A DNA stretch of 64,000 nucleotides from Pseudomonadota bacterium. Lineage in GTDB: Bacteria > Pseudomonadota > Alphaproteobacteria > Sphingomonadales > Sphingomonadaceae. The DNA lies in assembly GCA_021849075.1 (NCBI GenBank), contig JAJZTH010000004.1, positions 121,574-185,573 of the forward strand. Direction: 5' to 3'. Position 1 is the stretch's first letter; every line of letters begins with the position of its first letter. This document shows positions 54,290-63,373 of this stretch, piece by piece. Under the pieces are notes generated by a model. That model was not told where the DNA came from. It was given only the letters and a program-made list of their open reading frames with translations, and did no database searches. A program made the translations under genes and the position numbers.

Positions 54290-55222
54290 ATGGCATCCAT
54301 CATTGAGATTAAGGGCCTGACGAAAGTCTATGCGTCGGGCTTTCAGGCGCTCAAGGGCGTCGATCTGACGATCGAGGAAGGCGAAATCTTCGCGTTGCTG
54401 GGACCGAACGGCGCGGGCAAGACGACGATGATCTCCATCATCTGCGGCATCGCCCGGGCCAGCGGCGGCAGCGTGACCGTGGCCGGGCATGACATCATTG
54501 CCGACTATCGCGGCGCGCGCACGGCAATCGGGCTGGTGCCGCAGGAGTTGTCGACCGACCAGTTCGAACGGGTGATCGATACGGTGACGCTGAGCCGCGG
54601 CATATTCGGCAAGCCGCGCGACGACGCCTATGTCGAGAAGATATTGCGCGACCTGTCGCTATGGGACAAGCGCAACAACAAGATCCTGGAACTGTCGGGC
54701 GGGATGAAGCGGCGCGTGATGATCGCAAAGGCGCTGTCCCATGAACCGCGCGTGCTGTTTCTGGACGAACCGACCGCCGGCGTCGATGTCGAACTGCGCC
54801 GCGACATGTGGAAGCTGATCGGCGAATTGCGCCAAACCGGCGTCACCATCATCCTGACCACCCATTATATCGAGGAGGCCGAGGAAATGGCCGACCGGGT
54901 GGGGGTGATCAACCGGGGCGAGTTGATGCTGGTCGAGGAAAAGACTGCGCTGATGAAGAAGCTGGGCAAGAAGACGCTGAGCGTGGTGCTGACCGACCCG
55001 ATCGAGACGGTGCCGGTGGAACTGGCGGACTGGAACGTCACGCTGGGCGCCGATGGCCATGAAATCGAATATGTTTTCGACACGCAGGCGGAGCGGACCG
55101 GCGTATCGTCGCTCCTGCGCAAGCTGGGCGACCTGAGCATCGCCTATAAGGATCTCAATACCAAGCAGAGCAGTCTGGAGGATATCTTCGTGGAGCTGGT
55201 CCATCAGGAGAAGGCGGCATGA
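54290..55222 (+). CDS. ABC-2 transporter ATP-binding protein
   Basis: 310 residues. Walker [11 protein letters not shown] loop GLVPQE, signature ELSGGMKRR, Walker B VLFLDEP and H loop LTTHYIEE are all present; the last 80 residues are an accessory domain. Similar to YadG/NodI-type exporters. ATG 54290 is preferred to a GTG at 54266. Overlaps the permease gene by 4 nt. Confidence 0.93.
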   Translation: MASIIEIKGLTKVYASGFQALKGVDLTIEEGEIFALLGPNGAGKTTMISIICGIARASGGSVTVAGHDIIADYRGARTAIGLVPQELSTDQFERVIDTVTLSRGIFGKPRDDAYVEKILRDLSLWDKRNNKILELSGGMKRRVMIAKALSHEPRVLFLDEPTAGVDVELRRDMWKLIGELRQTGVTIILTTHYIEEAEEMADRVGVINRGELMLVEEKTALMKKLGKKTLSVVLTDPIETVPVELADWNVTLGADGHEIEYVFDTQAERTGVSSLLRKLGDLSIAYKDLNTKQSSLEDIFVELVHQEKAA

Positions 55223-55989
55223 GCCTCCAGAATTTTCGGGCCATCGCGTCCATTTACAAATTCGAACTGCACCGGTTTCGCCGCACCTGGCTGACCGGCC
55301 TGCTGGTGCCTGTCATCACCACGACGCTGTATTTCGTGGTGTTCGGCGGAGCGATCGGATCGCGCATGACGCAGGTCGATGGCATCCCCTATGCCGCCTT
55401 CATCGTGCCGGGGCTGATCATGATGTCGATGCTGACCGAAAGCATCTTCAACGCCAGTTTCGGCATCTATATGCCCAAATTCACCGGCACCATCTATGAA
55501 CTCCTGTCCGCGCCCATATCCGCGACGGAGACGGTGATCGCCTATGTCGGCGCGGCGGCGACCAAATCGCTGATCGTGGGGACGATCATCTTTCTGACCG
55601 CCCATCTGTTTGTCGATATCCATGTCGCCCATCCGTTTGCGATGGCGGGATTCATGCTGCTGATTGCGATCAGTTTCTGCCTGTTCGGCTTCATTCTGGG
55701 CATCTGGGCGCAGGGGTTCGAACAGTTGCAGGTGATCCCGCTGCTGGTGGTGACGCCGCTGACCTTTCTGGGCGGCGCTTTCTATTCTGTCCACATGCTG
55801 GCCGATCCGTGGCGCACGATGACGCTGTTCAACCCGATCGTCTATCTGATCTCGGGGTTCCGCTGGACCTTCTTTGGCCGGGGGGACGTGGGGATCGAAT
55901 ATAGCCTGTTGTTCGTGGCGGCGATGCTGGCCGTGTGCCTGACGATCATCGGCTGGATGTTCCGCACCGGATATCGGCTGAAGAAATGA
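55219..55989 (+). CDS. ABC-2 type permease
   Basis: 256 residues, six predicted membrane helices, with the family phrases [34 protein letters not shown] and [21 protein letters not shown], as in YadH/NodJ permeases. Coupled to the ATPase gene. The exported compound is unknown; a lipid- or polysaccharide-related substrate would fit with the neighbouring methyltransferase, but this is only context. Confidence 0.92.
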   Translation: MSLQNFRAIASIYKFELHRFRRTWLTGLLVPVITTTLYFVVFGGAIGSRMTQVDGIPYAAFIVPGLIMMSMLTESIFNASFGIYMPKFTGTIYELLSAPISATETVIAYVGAAATKSLIVGTIIFLTAHLFVDIHVAHPFAMAGFMLLIAISFCLFGFILGIWAQGFEQLQVIPLLVVTPLTFLGGAFYSVHMLADPWRTMTLFNPIVYLISGFRWTFFGRGDVGIEYSLLFVAAMLAVCLTIIGWMFRTGYRLKK

Positions 55990-56011
55990 AAAGGGCGGCC
56001 AATGGCCGCCC
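55988..56011 (-). terminator. Intrinsic terminator of the WYL-like gene, possibly bidirectional
   Basis: GGGCGGC-CAATG-GCCGCCC, a 7-bp stem. On the minus strand it is followed by TTTTC, and lies 31 nt after the WYL-like stop; it also lies 4 nt after the permease stop on the plus strand. Confidence 0.75.
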
Positions 56012-56041
56012 CGATGGCTCAGAAAGTCAGGCGTCGCCCCT

Positions 56042-56362
56042 TCAGGCGGCCTGGCTTTCGGGCGTGACGGCAAACAGGGTGACGCCCTTATATTTGTCGT
56101 CGCCGTCATTATAGAGGCCGTACATCGCCTCGAACGCTTCATCGAGCACCTGAATGTCGGACAGGCCGGCCAGCTTGAACGTGCCAAGCTTCAGCTCGCG
56201 CGGTGGCGTGCCGTTGCGGTCCGTGGTCACGGCGTCGATATACATCTCGTCGTGGCGCGTATAAAGGATGTGCGGCGCGAGGGTGACGACCATCTTGTTA
56301 TAGGTCACCTTCAGGCACTTCTGGAGCGCGATGGCTTCAAAAATCTCGGTCGGGGCTTGCAT
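56042..56362 (-). CDS. Stand-alone WYL-like domain protein
   Basis: 106 residues. The layout (IFEAIALQKCLKVTYNKMVVTLAPHILYTRHDEMYIDAVTT, then ELKLGTFKLAGLSDIQVLDEAF) resembles a WYL-type sensory domain of the YafY/PafBC regulators, without the usual HTH. Could be a ligand- or nucleic-acid-binding partner protein. Not certain; the resemblance is by eye. Monocistronic. Confidence 0.7.
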   Translation of the reverse strand: MQAPTEIFEAIALQKCLKVTYNKMVVTLAPHILYTRHDEMYIDAVTTDRNGTPPRELKLGTFKLAGLSDIQVLDEAFEAMYGLYNDGDDKYKGVTLFAVTPESQAA

Positions 56363-56474
56363 GATTGGCTTTCCCTTACCGATTTTGGCGATTCTTTCAA
56401 TTGCTTTGTGCGTTGCACCATCGCTGTCTGATGCAATCAGAGGCGCTGGTGCGGCAGGCCGTTGAACAGAAGGG

Positions 56475-57845
56475 TCAGTCGGGCATCAGGCCCAACCGTT
56501 CGCGCAGGCTCCAGCGGATGATGAGCAGCAGCGCCACTGCGCCAAGGCCGCTGGCCAGACCCAGCCAGATGCCGACGCCTTCCATATGAAACGGAAAGGC
56601 GAGCAGCGTGCCTACGCCAATGCCGACGGCCCAATAGCCGATCAGCGCGAAGATCATCGGGACCTTCGTATCCTGCACGCCGCGCAGCACACCCGCGCCC
56701 ACGGCCTGCGCCGCGTCGACCAGCTGAAACAGCGCCGCAATGGCGAGGAAGCTGACGGCAAGGCTGGCGGTGCGGGCATTGGCGGGGTTGGACAGGTCGA
56801 GGAAGGCGGATACCAAAGTGCGCGGCATCAGGACCAGCATGGCGGCGGCGCAGCAGGCGAAGCCCGTGCCGATCAGCAGGGCGAGCCAGCCGGCCCGGCC
56901 GATAGCGGCCCGATCCTTGCGGCCATAGGCTATGCCGACGCGCACCGTTGCCGCCTGTCCGATGCCCATCGGCACCATGAAGACCAGCGCGGAAATCTGG
57001 ATTGCGACGGCGTGGGCGGCAAGCGAATCCCGTCCGATCAGCCCCATCAGAAAGGCCGAAGCGTTGAACACCGTCGTTTCAAAACCAAGCGTGATGGCGA
57101 TTGGCAGGCCCAGCGCCCAGACCTGCCGATGGCGTTCGCGGTCGCGCGTCCAGAAGCGGCCCATCAGGCTGTAGCGGCGGAAACGGCGATCGACGAGGAT
57201 GACGATCATCAGCCCCAGAAACAGGAAGCTGGACGAAAGGCTGCTCGCCAGACCCGCGCCGAACAGGCCGAGCGCCGGAAAGCCCAGATGGCCGAAGATC
57301 AATACCCAGCCGGCCAGCACATTGAACGGGATGGCCAGCAACATCACCACCAGACCCCAGACCGGCCGTTCCAGCGCGGCGATGAAGTTGCGCAGCGTGG
57401 TGAAGCAAAGGAAGGGCAGCAGCGCCCATTGCAGGCCGCGCATCAACTGGCCCGCTTCATGGGCGAGATCGGGCTGTTGCCCCATGGCGAGCAGGATCGT
57501 TTCGCATTCCCACAGGATCGCCCAGGCCGGCAGCACGAAGAAGACGGCCGCGCGCAACGTCTGATGAACGGTGCGGCGCACATCGCGCACACTATGGCGG
57601 CGGCGGCCCCGTTCGGTGGCGATCAGCGGGGATGCCGCGGTGACGAGGCCCATGCCGAAGATCAACAGCGCGTGGAACAGATTGATGGCGAGAGCGCCCG
57701 CCGCCACGCTTTCCGCACCCCGACGGCCGAGCAGCAGCAGATCGGTCGCGGCGATCGCCGACCAGGCGATGTTGCCCGCGATCATCGGCAGGGCGAGCGC
57801 GATCAGCGCGCTGGCCTCGATGCGCCAGGGGGAAGTGTGGGTCAC
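56475..57845 (-). CDS. MATE-family multidrug/Na+ antiporter (NorM-like)
   Basis: 456 residues with twelve helices in two six-helix halves, starting at a GTG. Typical phrases: LALPMIAGNIAWSAIAATDLLLLGR, the conserved acidic residue in GFETTVFNASAFLMG (Glu) and VPMGIGQAATVRVG. Would export cationic compounds. Its 3' end is near the WYL gene; the upstream gap holds a family 2 repeat. Confidence 0.92.
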   Translation of the reverse strand: MTHTSPWRIEASALIALALPMIAGNIAWSAIAATDLLLLGRRGAESVAAGALAINLFHALLIFGMGLVTAASPLIATERGRRRHSVRDVRRTVHQTLRAAVFFVLPAWAILWECETILLAMGQQPDLAHEAGQLMRGLQWALLPFLCFTTLRNFIAALERPVWGLVVMLLAIPFNVLAGWVLIFGHLGFPALGLFGAGLASSLSSSFLFLGLMIVILVDRRFRRYSLMGRFWTRDRERHRQVWALGLPIAITLGFETTVFNASAFLMGLIGRDSLAAHAVAIQISALVFMVPMGIGQAATVRVGIAYGRKDRAAIGRAGWLALLIGTGFACCAAAMLVLMPRTLVSAFLDLSNPANARTASLAVSFLAIAALFQLVDAAQAVGAGVLRGVQDTKVPMIFALIGYWAVGIGVGTLLAFPFHMEGVGIWLGLASGLGAVALLLIIRWSLRERLGLMPD

Positions 57846-57876
57846 GATATTGATCCGAACAGGGAGCGATAGTCAC

Positions 57877-57932
57877 CCGTTCGCCCTGCGCCTGCAGAAG
57901 GGCGGGGCTTCGACAGGCTCAGCCCGAATGGA
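57877..57932. repeat. Dispersed inverted repeat, family 2, copy 4
   Basis: Short copy: CCGTTCGCCCTG at the left, CTTCGACAGGCTCAGCCCGAA at the right. Lies between the DUF808 gene and the MATE gene, 32 nt upstream of the MATE start, so could affect its leader. Confidence 0.7.
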
Positions 57933-57958
57933 GCGAGACGGAGTGGCTATTAGTCGCT

Positions 57959-58888
57959 TCAGTGCTTTTTGAACAGATGCAGCCCGCTAACGATGATGCC
58001 GCCAATCACCAGCCCGACGATCGCGCCGCCGACGGCCGTGACCAGCCAGTGCAGGAAACCGCCGATCGCCGGAACCGCACTGGCGGCCCCTTGCGCAACA
58101 TGCTCAATCGTACCGGGGATGGGTTCGATATGAAATTCATGCAGGCCATGAACGATCAGCCCGCCGCCGACCCAAAGCATTGCGGCGGTGCCGACCACGC
58201 TGAGGATCGACATCAGGACCGGCATCGCCTTGACCAGCGTGCGGCCCAGCGACTGGGTGCCGGCGCCGTCCTTCTTCGCCAGATGCAGGCCGATATCGTC
58301 CATCTTCACGATCAGCCCGACGACGCCATAGACGCCCGCGGTGATCAGGATGGCGACGACCACCAGGATGATGGCCTGTTCCCAAACCGGCTCGGTCGCG
58401 ACCGTCCCCAGCGCGATCGCCATGATCTCGCCCGACAGGATGAAGTCGGTGCGGATGGCGCTGGACACTTTCTGATTTTCCAGTTCGGCCGAACTATGCG
58501 CCTTGACTGCATCCTCGGCGACGTCATGGCCGCCCTGCAGCGCCTCCAGCAATTTTTCGACGGCCTCAAAACACAGGAAGGCGCCGCCCAGCATCAGTAG
58601 TGGCGGCAGCAGCCAAGGCGCAAAGGCGCTCATCAGCAGGCATGCGGGTAACAGGAACAACAGCTTGTTGCGCAGCGATCCCTTGGCGATCTTCCAGATG
58701 ATCGGCAGTTCGCGGTCCGGGGTCAGGCCCATCACATATTTGGGCGTGACGGCCGCATCGTCGATCACCACGCCGGCCGCCTTCGTGCCTGCCCTGCCGG
58801 CGGCAGCCGCGACATCGTCCAGTGAAGTCGCCGTCAGCTTGGCAATGCCCGCCACATCGTCGAGCAGTGCGATCAGACCCGAAGGCAT
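57959..58888 (-). CDS. DUF808 (YedI-like) inner membrane protein
   Basis: 309 residues with the full YedI layout: soluble N terminus (SGLIALLDDVAGIAKLTATSLDDVAAAAGRAGTK), VVIDDAAVTPKYVMGLTPDRELPIIWKIAKGSLRNKL, then six or more helices. Highly conserved family without established function; in E. coli yedI is a gene of unknown role. Confidence 0.9.
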   Translation of the reverse strand: MPSGLIALLDDVAGIAKLTATSLDDVAAAAGRAGTKAAGVVIDDAAVTPKYVMGLTPDRELPIIWKIAKGSLRNKLLFLLPACLLMSAFAPWLLPPLLMLGGAFLCFEAVEKLLEALQGGHDVAEDAVKAHSSAELENQKVSSAIRTDFILSGEIMAIALGTVATEPVWEQAIILVVVAILITAGVYGVVGLIVKMDDIGLHLAKKDGAGTQSLGRTLVKAMPVLMSILSVVGTAAMLWVGGGLIVHGLHEFHIEPIPGTIEHVAQGAASAVPAIGGFLHWLVTAVGGAIVGLVIGGIIVSGLHLFKKH

Positions 58889-59008
58889 AGTTTTTCATTC
58901 CCCTGTTGCGGGCGGCGGCGCCGACCCTGCGATCGCCTCATAAAGAGGGCGCATCGGGGGAGCAATGGACTGTATCGGCTCACAAAACAGCCGGCAGGAA
59001 ATAGGGGG

Positions 59009-59257
59009 TCAGAAATTGCCGGGCGGGTCGCTGGCCGGAAAACTTTCATCCGACTGTTCGTCCACCTTGTCCCAGTCGCGGGGCGATATGCCCTGTTGCG
59101 GCCCGGCGTCGCGGATATAGCCGCTCAGTCCCGCCGCTTCCATCTCATCCATGTCGGCAATGCCGGCATCCTTGCCGTCGCCCATCCAGTCGCGCCAGCC
59201 CTTGACCGCAAATGCGCCAAGGCCGGTGACGATGGCGAGCTTCACCAGCCCCCTCAT
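59009..59257 (-). CDS. Small membrane-anchored acidic protein with ESFPASDPP tail
   Basis: 82 residues: one N-terminal hydrophobic helix (about 5-20), an acidic middle, and a C-terminal DEQSDESFPASDPPGNF. The ESFPASDPP ending recurs in many small alphaproteobacterial stress-associated proteins. ATG overlaps the upstream gene stop by 4 nt. Confidence 0.75.
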   Translation of the reverse strand: MRGLVKLAIVTGLGAFAVKGWRDWMGDGKDAGIADMDEMEAAGLSGYIRDAGPQQGISPRDWDKVDEQSDESFPASDPPGNF

Positions 59258-59610
59258 GATGGCTTCTCCTCTCCATGATGCAAGTGAATCCAGTCGGCCC
59301 GATCATGGCCGACCGCCTGCGGCGGCAGGCGGATTTCGCCTTCCTCGTCAGCGCCGTCATTCGCGCTTTCGGCCGATGCATGATCCGAACCATGGGGCAG
59401 CGACCAGCGATCGCGCAGCGCAGCGTCGATCATCAGGCCCCACTGCGTCGCATCGCCGGCCGCGCGCATCGCCCCGTCGGGTTCCTTGATCAGGGCAAGG
59501 ATGGTGGCGGCATGCTCGACATGGTCGGGCCACTGGTTCGGCGTGGAGGCGGCCAGATGGCGGGCAAGGCGCTCTAACAGGGGGCGCTCTGGCAGGGAAC
59601 GATCTTCCAT
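59254..59610 (-). CDS. Small hypothetical protein
   Basis: 118 residues; no domain recognised. Start at 59610 (MEDRSLPERPLLERLARHL) has a weak GGCAGGGAAC ribosome site. The C-terminal half is acidic and His-rich (HGSDHASAESANDGADEEGE, DWIHLHHGEE). Coupled to the downstream small protein, so the two are likely to act together. Confidence 0.6.
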   Translation of the reverse strand: MEDRSLPERPLLERLARHLAASTPNQWPDHVEHAATILALIKEPDGAMRAAGDATQWGLMIDAALRDRWSLPHGSDHASAESANDGADEEGEIRLPPQAVGHDRADWIHLHHGEEKPS

Positions 59611-59725
59611 AAATGTCGAACGCGCACCGGCGAGCGCTGTTCCGCGGCGTCGTGACGATAGCGCATCGATATGAACGTCCGGCGCGATGAAGTGTTGAGT
59701 CTGCTGTTTCAAGTCAGGGAGACGG

Positions 59726-59998
59726 ATGATGCCGCAGGGTGACAAGCGCCGCTATACCGACAAGCAAAAGCGCAAAGCCGCACATATCGAGCAAAGCTAT
59801 GAAGCGCGCGGTGTGCCGGAGAAGGAAGCGCAGGCCCGCGCCTGGGCTACGGTGAACAGGGATTCGGGCGGCGGCAATCTGTCTGGATCGGGGCGGGGCA
59901 AGCCTGAAAGTCATGCGGCGGCCCGGCGCAAACAGGCGGCCCGATCCGCCGCGGCGCGCAAAGGGTGGGAAACGCGACGCAAGCGAGCCAATGGCTGA
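59726..59998 (+). CDS. Basic 'plasmid stabilisation'-type small protein
   Basis: 90 residues, Lys/Arg-rich: QGDKRRYTDKQKRKAAHIEQSYEARGVPEKEAQARAWATVNRDSGGG then a GSGRGK tail and Arg/Lys-rich end. This is a widespread short protein often labelled 'plasmid stabilisation protein', with no tested role; likely nucleic-acid binding. Divergent from the 59254 gene. Confidence 0.8.
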   Translation: MMPQGDKRRYTDKQKRKAAHIEQSYEARGVPEKEAQARAWATVNRDSGGGNLSGSGRGKPESHAAARRKQAARSAAARKGWETRRKRANG

Positions 59999-60067
59999 TG
60001 GCTGTGGCGCAAATGCGACTCTTTCGCAAAATGTCGGCATGTGCTGGATGGTGCGAGAAAACTAATA

Positions 60068-60086
60068 TTGCGAAACATTATTATTA
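60068..60086. promoter_or_regulatory. Fur-like box upstream of the siderophore receptor
   Basis: TTGCGAAACATTATTATTA, an AT-rich 19-mer 102 nt before the receptor start, of the general shape of Fur sites (TTGCGAAN..ATTATTA). It does not match any consensus perfectly. Confidence 0.5.
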
Positions 60087-60188
60087 AGGCTAACGGCCTT
60101 CGCCACCGGGACCGTGTCGCCTGGTCGGGCTGATCATATCCCGGCTATGGATGGTGCGGCCCATCGCATTGCCATCGGGGGCCTTATC

Positions 60189-62363
60189 ATGATCCGCACA
60201 TTCTCTTTCCTCCTGAGCGCATCGGCCGCGGCCCTGGCCGCCGTGCCTGCCGCCGCGCAAACGCCGGTCGATGCCGCCCCCAAGGAAGACGAGATCGTCG
60301 TCACCGGCACCTATACGCTGCCCAACAAGATCGACACGGCGACCGGCCTGGGCCTGACCGTGCAGGAAACGCCGCAGTCGGTCAGCATCATGACCGCCCA
60401 GCGCATCCTCGACCAGAATCTGATCAGCGTGAAGGATGTGATCGTCAACAGCGTGGGCGTGTCCGCCAACGAGGTCGACGACGTTCGCAACAATTTCTAT
60501 GCGCGCGGCTTCGAAATCCGCAACACGCAGGTCGATGGCGTGCCGGCGGCCTGGACGCTGGCGGGCGGCAATGGCGAAACCAGCATCGACGTTTCCATCT
60601 ATGAGCGGGTGGAAATCGTGCGCGGCGCAACCGGCCTGCTGTCGGGTGCGGGCGATCCTTCGGCTTCGGTCAATCTGGTGCGCAAACATGCCGACGCCAC
60701 GGAACTGACCGGCTATGCCAATGCCAGCATCGGCAGCTGGAACACCTGGCGTCTGTCGGGCGATATTGCCGGCGCGCTGACCAGCGATGGCCGCATCCGC
60801 GCCCGTCTGGTCGGGCGGTATGAGGAAGGCGAAAGCTATATCGACATTCAGAAGCGCAAAAAGTGGGTGGTTTATGGCGTGGTTGACGCAGACCTGACCG
60901 ACAGCACGCTGGTGCGCGTGGGCATGAGCCATCAGGACACCAAGCCCAAGGGCGCGACCTGGGGGGCGCTGCCCACCTTCTACACCGACGGCACAACCAC
61001 CGATCTGGCCCGGTCGCAGAGTACGGCGGCGGACTGGACTTACTGGAACAGCACCAACCAGAATATCTTCGCAACCGTGCGTCAGGAATTTGGCGACAAG
61101 TGGAACCTGACGGTCAATTATAATCGCCTGAAGAATACCGGCGATACCCAGCTTCTCTATCTGTACGGCAATGTGGACCGGGCGACCGGCACGATCGAGA
61201 GCAGCAATCCCTATAAGTCGAAGGGGGACAGCGTTCAGAACAGCATCGACGCCCAGTTGAAGGGGTCCGTCAACCTGTTCGGCCGCGATCATGAAATCGT
61301 GCTGGGCGCGCTGCATAGCGTGCTGAAGCGCCACACCGACAATTATGTCGCGCCCTATACGGAAAATAACCCGGCCTGGGGTGAGGGGCTGAACAGCTGG
61401 CAGACGAACGTGCCGGTGATCGGCGCGGGCGGCGCGGATTTTGACGAGCCGATCTGGGGCACCACCGCCGTGCGCAACGAACAGGAACGGATCGAGCAGA
61501 CCGGCTATTATGGCGCGTTCCGCCTGAACGTGGCCGATCCGTTCAAGGTCATTCTGGGCGGCCGTATCTCCAGCTGGAACCAGCGGGGCTTCGCCTGGAG
61601 CGGGCCGAGCGACTATGGCGATGACAATGTGTTCATTCCCTATGTCGGCGCGCTTTATGACGTGACGGCCAACCATCGCGTCTATGCGAGCTATACCAAG
61701 ATCTTCCAGCCGCAGAATCTGTTCGACCGGAATCTGCGCCTGCTCGATCCGCTGGATGGCAACGCCTATGAAATCGGCCTGAAGAGCAGCTTCTTCGGCG
61801 ATGCGCTGCAAACATCCATCGCGCTGTTCCGCATCGAACAGGATAATGTCGGGCAGATCGGCGAGGTCATCATCACGCCCAATGGCCCGCAGCAGACCTA
61901 TGTCGCGGCCGAAGGCGTGACCAGCAAGGGCTTTGAACTGGAGGCGACCGGCCAGCCGCTGCCCGGCTGGAACGTCAACGCCAGCTACAGCCAGTTCAAG
62001 GCGGAGGATGGCGACGGTGTTGCCGCGAACACCAATCAGCCGCGCAAGCTGCTGAAGATTTTCTCCACCTATGACCTGCCTGGCGCACTGACCGGGCTGA
62101 CGGTGGGGGGCGGCATCAATTTCCGCAGCAAAGCCTATTCGGAAGGGTTGAACCCGGTTACTGCCGCGCCCTTCCGCTTTCAGCAGGATGGCTATACGCT
62201 GGTTAGCCTGATGGCCCGCTATGCGGTGAGCGAGCAGTTGCAGTTGCAGGCGAATGTCGAAAATCTGTTCGACAAGAAATATTATAGCCAGATGGGCTTC
62301 TTCAGCCAGTATCGCTACGGTGCGCCGCGCAACTTCACGATCAGCGCCAATTACAAATTCTGA
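60189..62363 (+). CDS. TonB-dependent siderophore receptor
   Basis: 724 residues. Signal peptide (cleavage after PAAAQ, about 24), TonB box EIVVTGTY, plug domain with LTVQETPQSVSIMTAQRI and YARGFEIRNTQVDGVP, barrel ending SANYKF. The FhuE/FpvA-like plug phrases (ETPQSVS, RGFEI) point to hydroxamate or pyoverdine-type siderophores. ATG 60189 is preferred over the frame start at 60114. Followed by a good terminator. Confidence 0.93.
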   Translation: MIRTFSFLLSASAAALAAVPAAAQTPVDAAPKEDEIVVTGTYTLPNKIDTATGLGLTVQETPQSVSIMTAQRILDQNLISVKDVIVNSVGVSANEVDDVRNNFYARGFEIRNTQVDGVPAAWTLAGGNGETSIDVSIYERVEIVRGATGLLSGAGDPSASVNLVRKHADATELTGYANASIGSWNTWRLSGDIAGALTSDGRIRARLVGRYEEGESYIDIQKRKKWVVYGVVDADLTDSTLVRVGMSHQDTKPKGATWGALPTFYTDGTTTDLARSQSTAADWTYWNSTNQNIFATVRQEFGDKWNLTVNYNRLKNTGDTQLLYLYGNVDRATGTIESSNPYKSKGDSVQNSIDAQLKGSVNLFGRDHEIVLGALHSVLKRHTDNYVAPYTENNPAWGEGLNSWQTNVPVIGAGGADFDEPIWGTTAVRNEQERIEQTGYYGAFRLNVADPFKVILGGRISSWNQRGFAWSGPSDYGDDNVFIPYVGALYDVTANHRVYASYTKIFQPQNLFDRNLRLLDPLDGNAYEIGLKSSFFGDALQTSIALFRIEQDNVGQIGEVIITPNGPQQTYVAAEGVTSKGFELEATGQPLPGWNVNASYSQFKAEDGDGVAANTNQPRKLLKIFSTYDLPGALTGLTVGGGINFRSKAYSEGLNPVTAAPFRFQQDGYTLVSLMARYAVSEQLQLQANVENLFDKKYYSQMGFFSQYRYGAPRNFTISANYKF

Positions 62364-62386
62364 TCGGACAGCAACGACATGCAAAG

Positions 62387-62421
62387 GAGCGTCCTCCCAA
62401 ACGGGGAGGGCGCTCTTTTTT
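62387..62421 (+). terminator. Rho-independent terminator of the siderophore receptor gene
   Basis: GAGCGTCCTCCC-AAACG-GGGAGGGCGCTC stem, then TTTTTT. 24 nt after the stop. Confidence 0.92.
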
Positions 62422-62573
62422 CATACCTGCGACAAAATGGCGACATGGCGGCAATATCCAGCCTTCCCAATGGACTGATGTCAGTCTTTGTCATGAATAT
62501 TTAGCGCTTCCTTTACCCTCGGCGGGCATGTCGGACGCGCCCATCATGGGGCATGTCACTTCAGGGGGTAATA

Positions 62574-63185
62574 GTGATCCGGTATCTTCTTCCCGTCCTT
62601 GGCGTAGCGAGCATGGCGATTGCGCCCGCGCAGGCGCAGGAAGCCGGCGCTTTCGGCGGCTTCAAGCTCGGTGTCGTAACCGGTTATGACAGCGCGACGC
62701 TGGAATATGCCGATCTGGAAAATGACGAGGACGGCGTGCTCTATGGCGTGACGGCCGGCTATGACATGGATCTGGGCAGTGCGGTGATCGGCCTGGAATT
62801 GGAAGCGAGCGACAGCACGACCAAATGGCGCGTGACCGATGCGGATTTTGGCGACAGCGTTGCGCTGGCGTTGGGCCGCGACCTGTATGTGGGCGCGCGC
62901 ATCGGCATTCCGGTGACGAGCAACCTGATGATCTACGCCAAGGGCGGCTATACCAACGCGCGCGCGAAGCTGAGCTATAATGATGGCGAGGGGCTGGTGA
63001 TCAGCGACAGCGACACGCTGGACGGCTGGCGTCTGGGCGGCGGCGTGGAACTGACCAACGCCAATCATTTTGCGCGGGTCGAATATCGCTACAGCGATTA
63101 TGGCAATTACAAGGACGGCGGCGTCGACACCGGCCTATCCCTGTCGCGCCAGCAGGTGGCGGTAACGGGTGGTTTCCGCTTCTGA
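62574..63185 (+). CDS. Outer membrane beta-barrel protein (porin/Omp25-like)
   Basis: 203 residues, GTG start at 62574 five nt after AGGGGG; an ATG at 62553 is in frame but would put the ribosome site within the gene. Signal peptide ends at AQAQ (about 21). Eight-strand barrel-type alternation and a C-terminal VAVTGGFRF with terminal aromatic residue. Similar to small OmpA-beta-barrel/Omp25-Omp31 proteins. Confidence 0.82.
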   Translation: MIRYLLPVLGVASMAIAPAQAQEAGAFGGFKLGVVTGYDSATLEYADLENDEDGVLYGVTAGYDMDLGSAVIGLELEASDSTTKWRVTDADFGDSVALALGRDLYVGARIGIPVTSNLMIYAKGGYTNARAKLSYNDGEGLVISDSDTLDGWRLGGGVELTNANHFARVEYRYSDYGNYKDGGVDTGLSLSRQQVAVTGGFRF

Positions 63186-63210
63186 CGTGCGAAAGCTTGG
63201 GTGATGAAAG

Positions 63211-63239
63211 GGCCGGGGGAGCGATCCTCCGGCCTTTTT
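63211..63239 (+). terminator. Rho-independent terminator of the barrel gene
   Basis: GGCCGGGGGA-GCGA-TCCTCCGGCC stem followed by TTTTT, 26 nt after the stop. Confidence 0.9.
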
Positions 63240-63321
63240 CGTGGTTGCGGTGTGGGCGCTGCGTTCATCCTGCTGACGGCCAAAAAGTAGGCCATCGCTA
63301 ATCCACCCCATTCCACCCAAC

Positions 63322-63350
63322 AAAAAAGCCGCCCGTTGCGGGGCGGCTTT
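63322..63350 (-). terminator. Rho-independent terminator of rplI
   Basis: On the minus strand GCCGCCC(C)-GCAAC-GGGCGGC then TTTTTT, 24 nt past the rplI stop. Between this and 63240 lies a short tail with no gene. Confidence 0.9.
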
Positions 63351-63373
63351 CTCGTTTGATCCTGTCAGAAGGC

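Noticed and set aside
59726..59998. Plasmid origin or partition region suggested by the common label of this small protein.
   Set aside because: The surroundings are ordinary chromosomal genes with no rep, par or iteron sequences.
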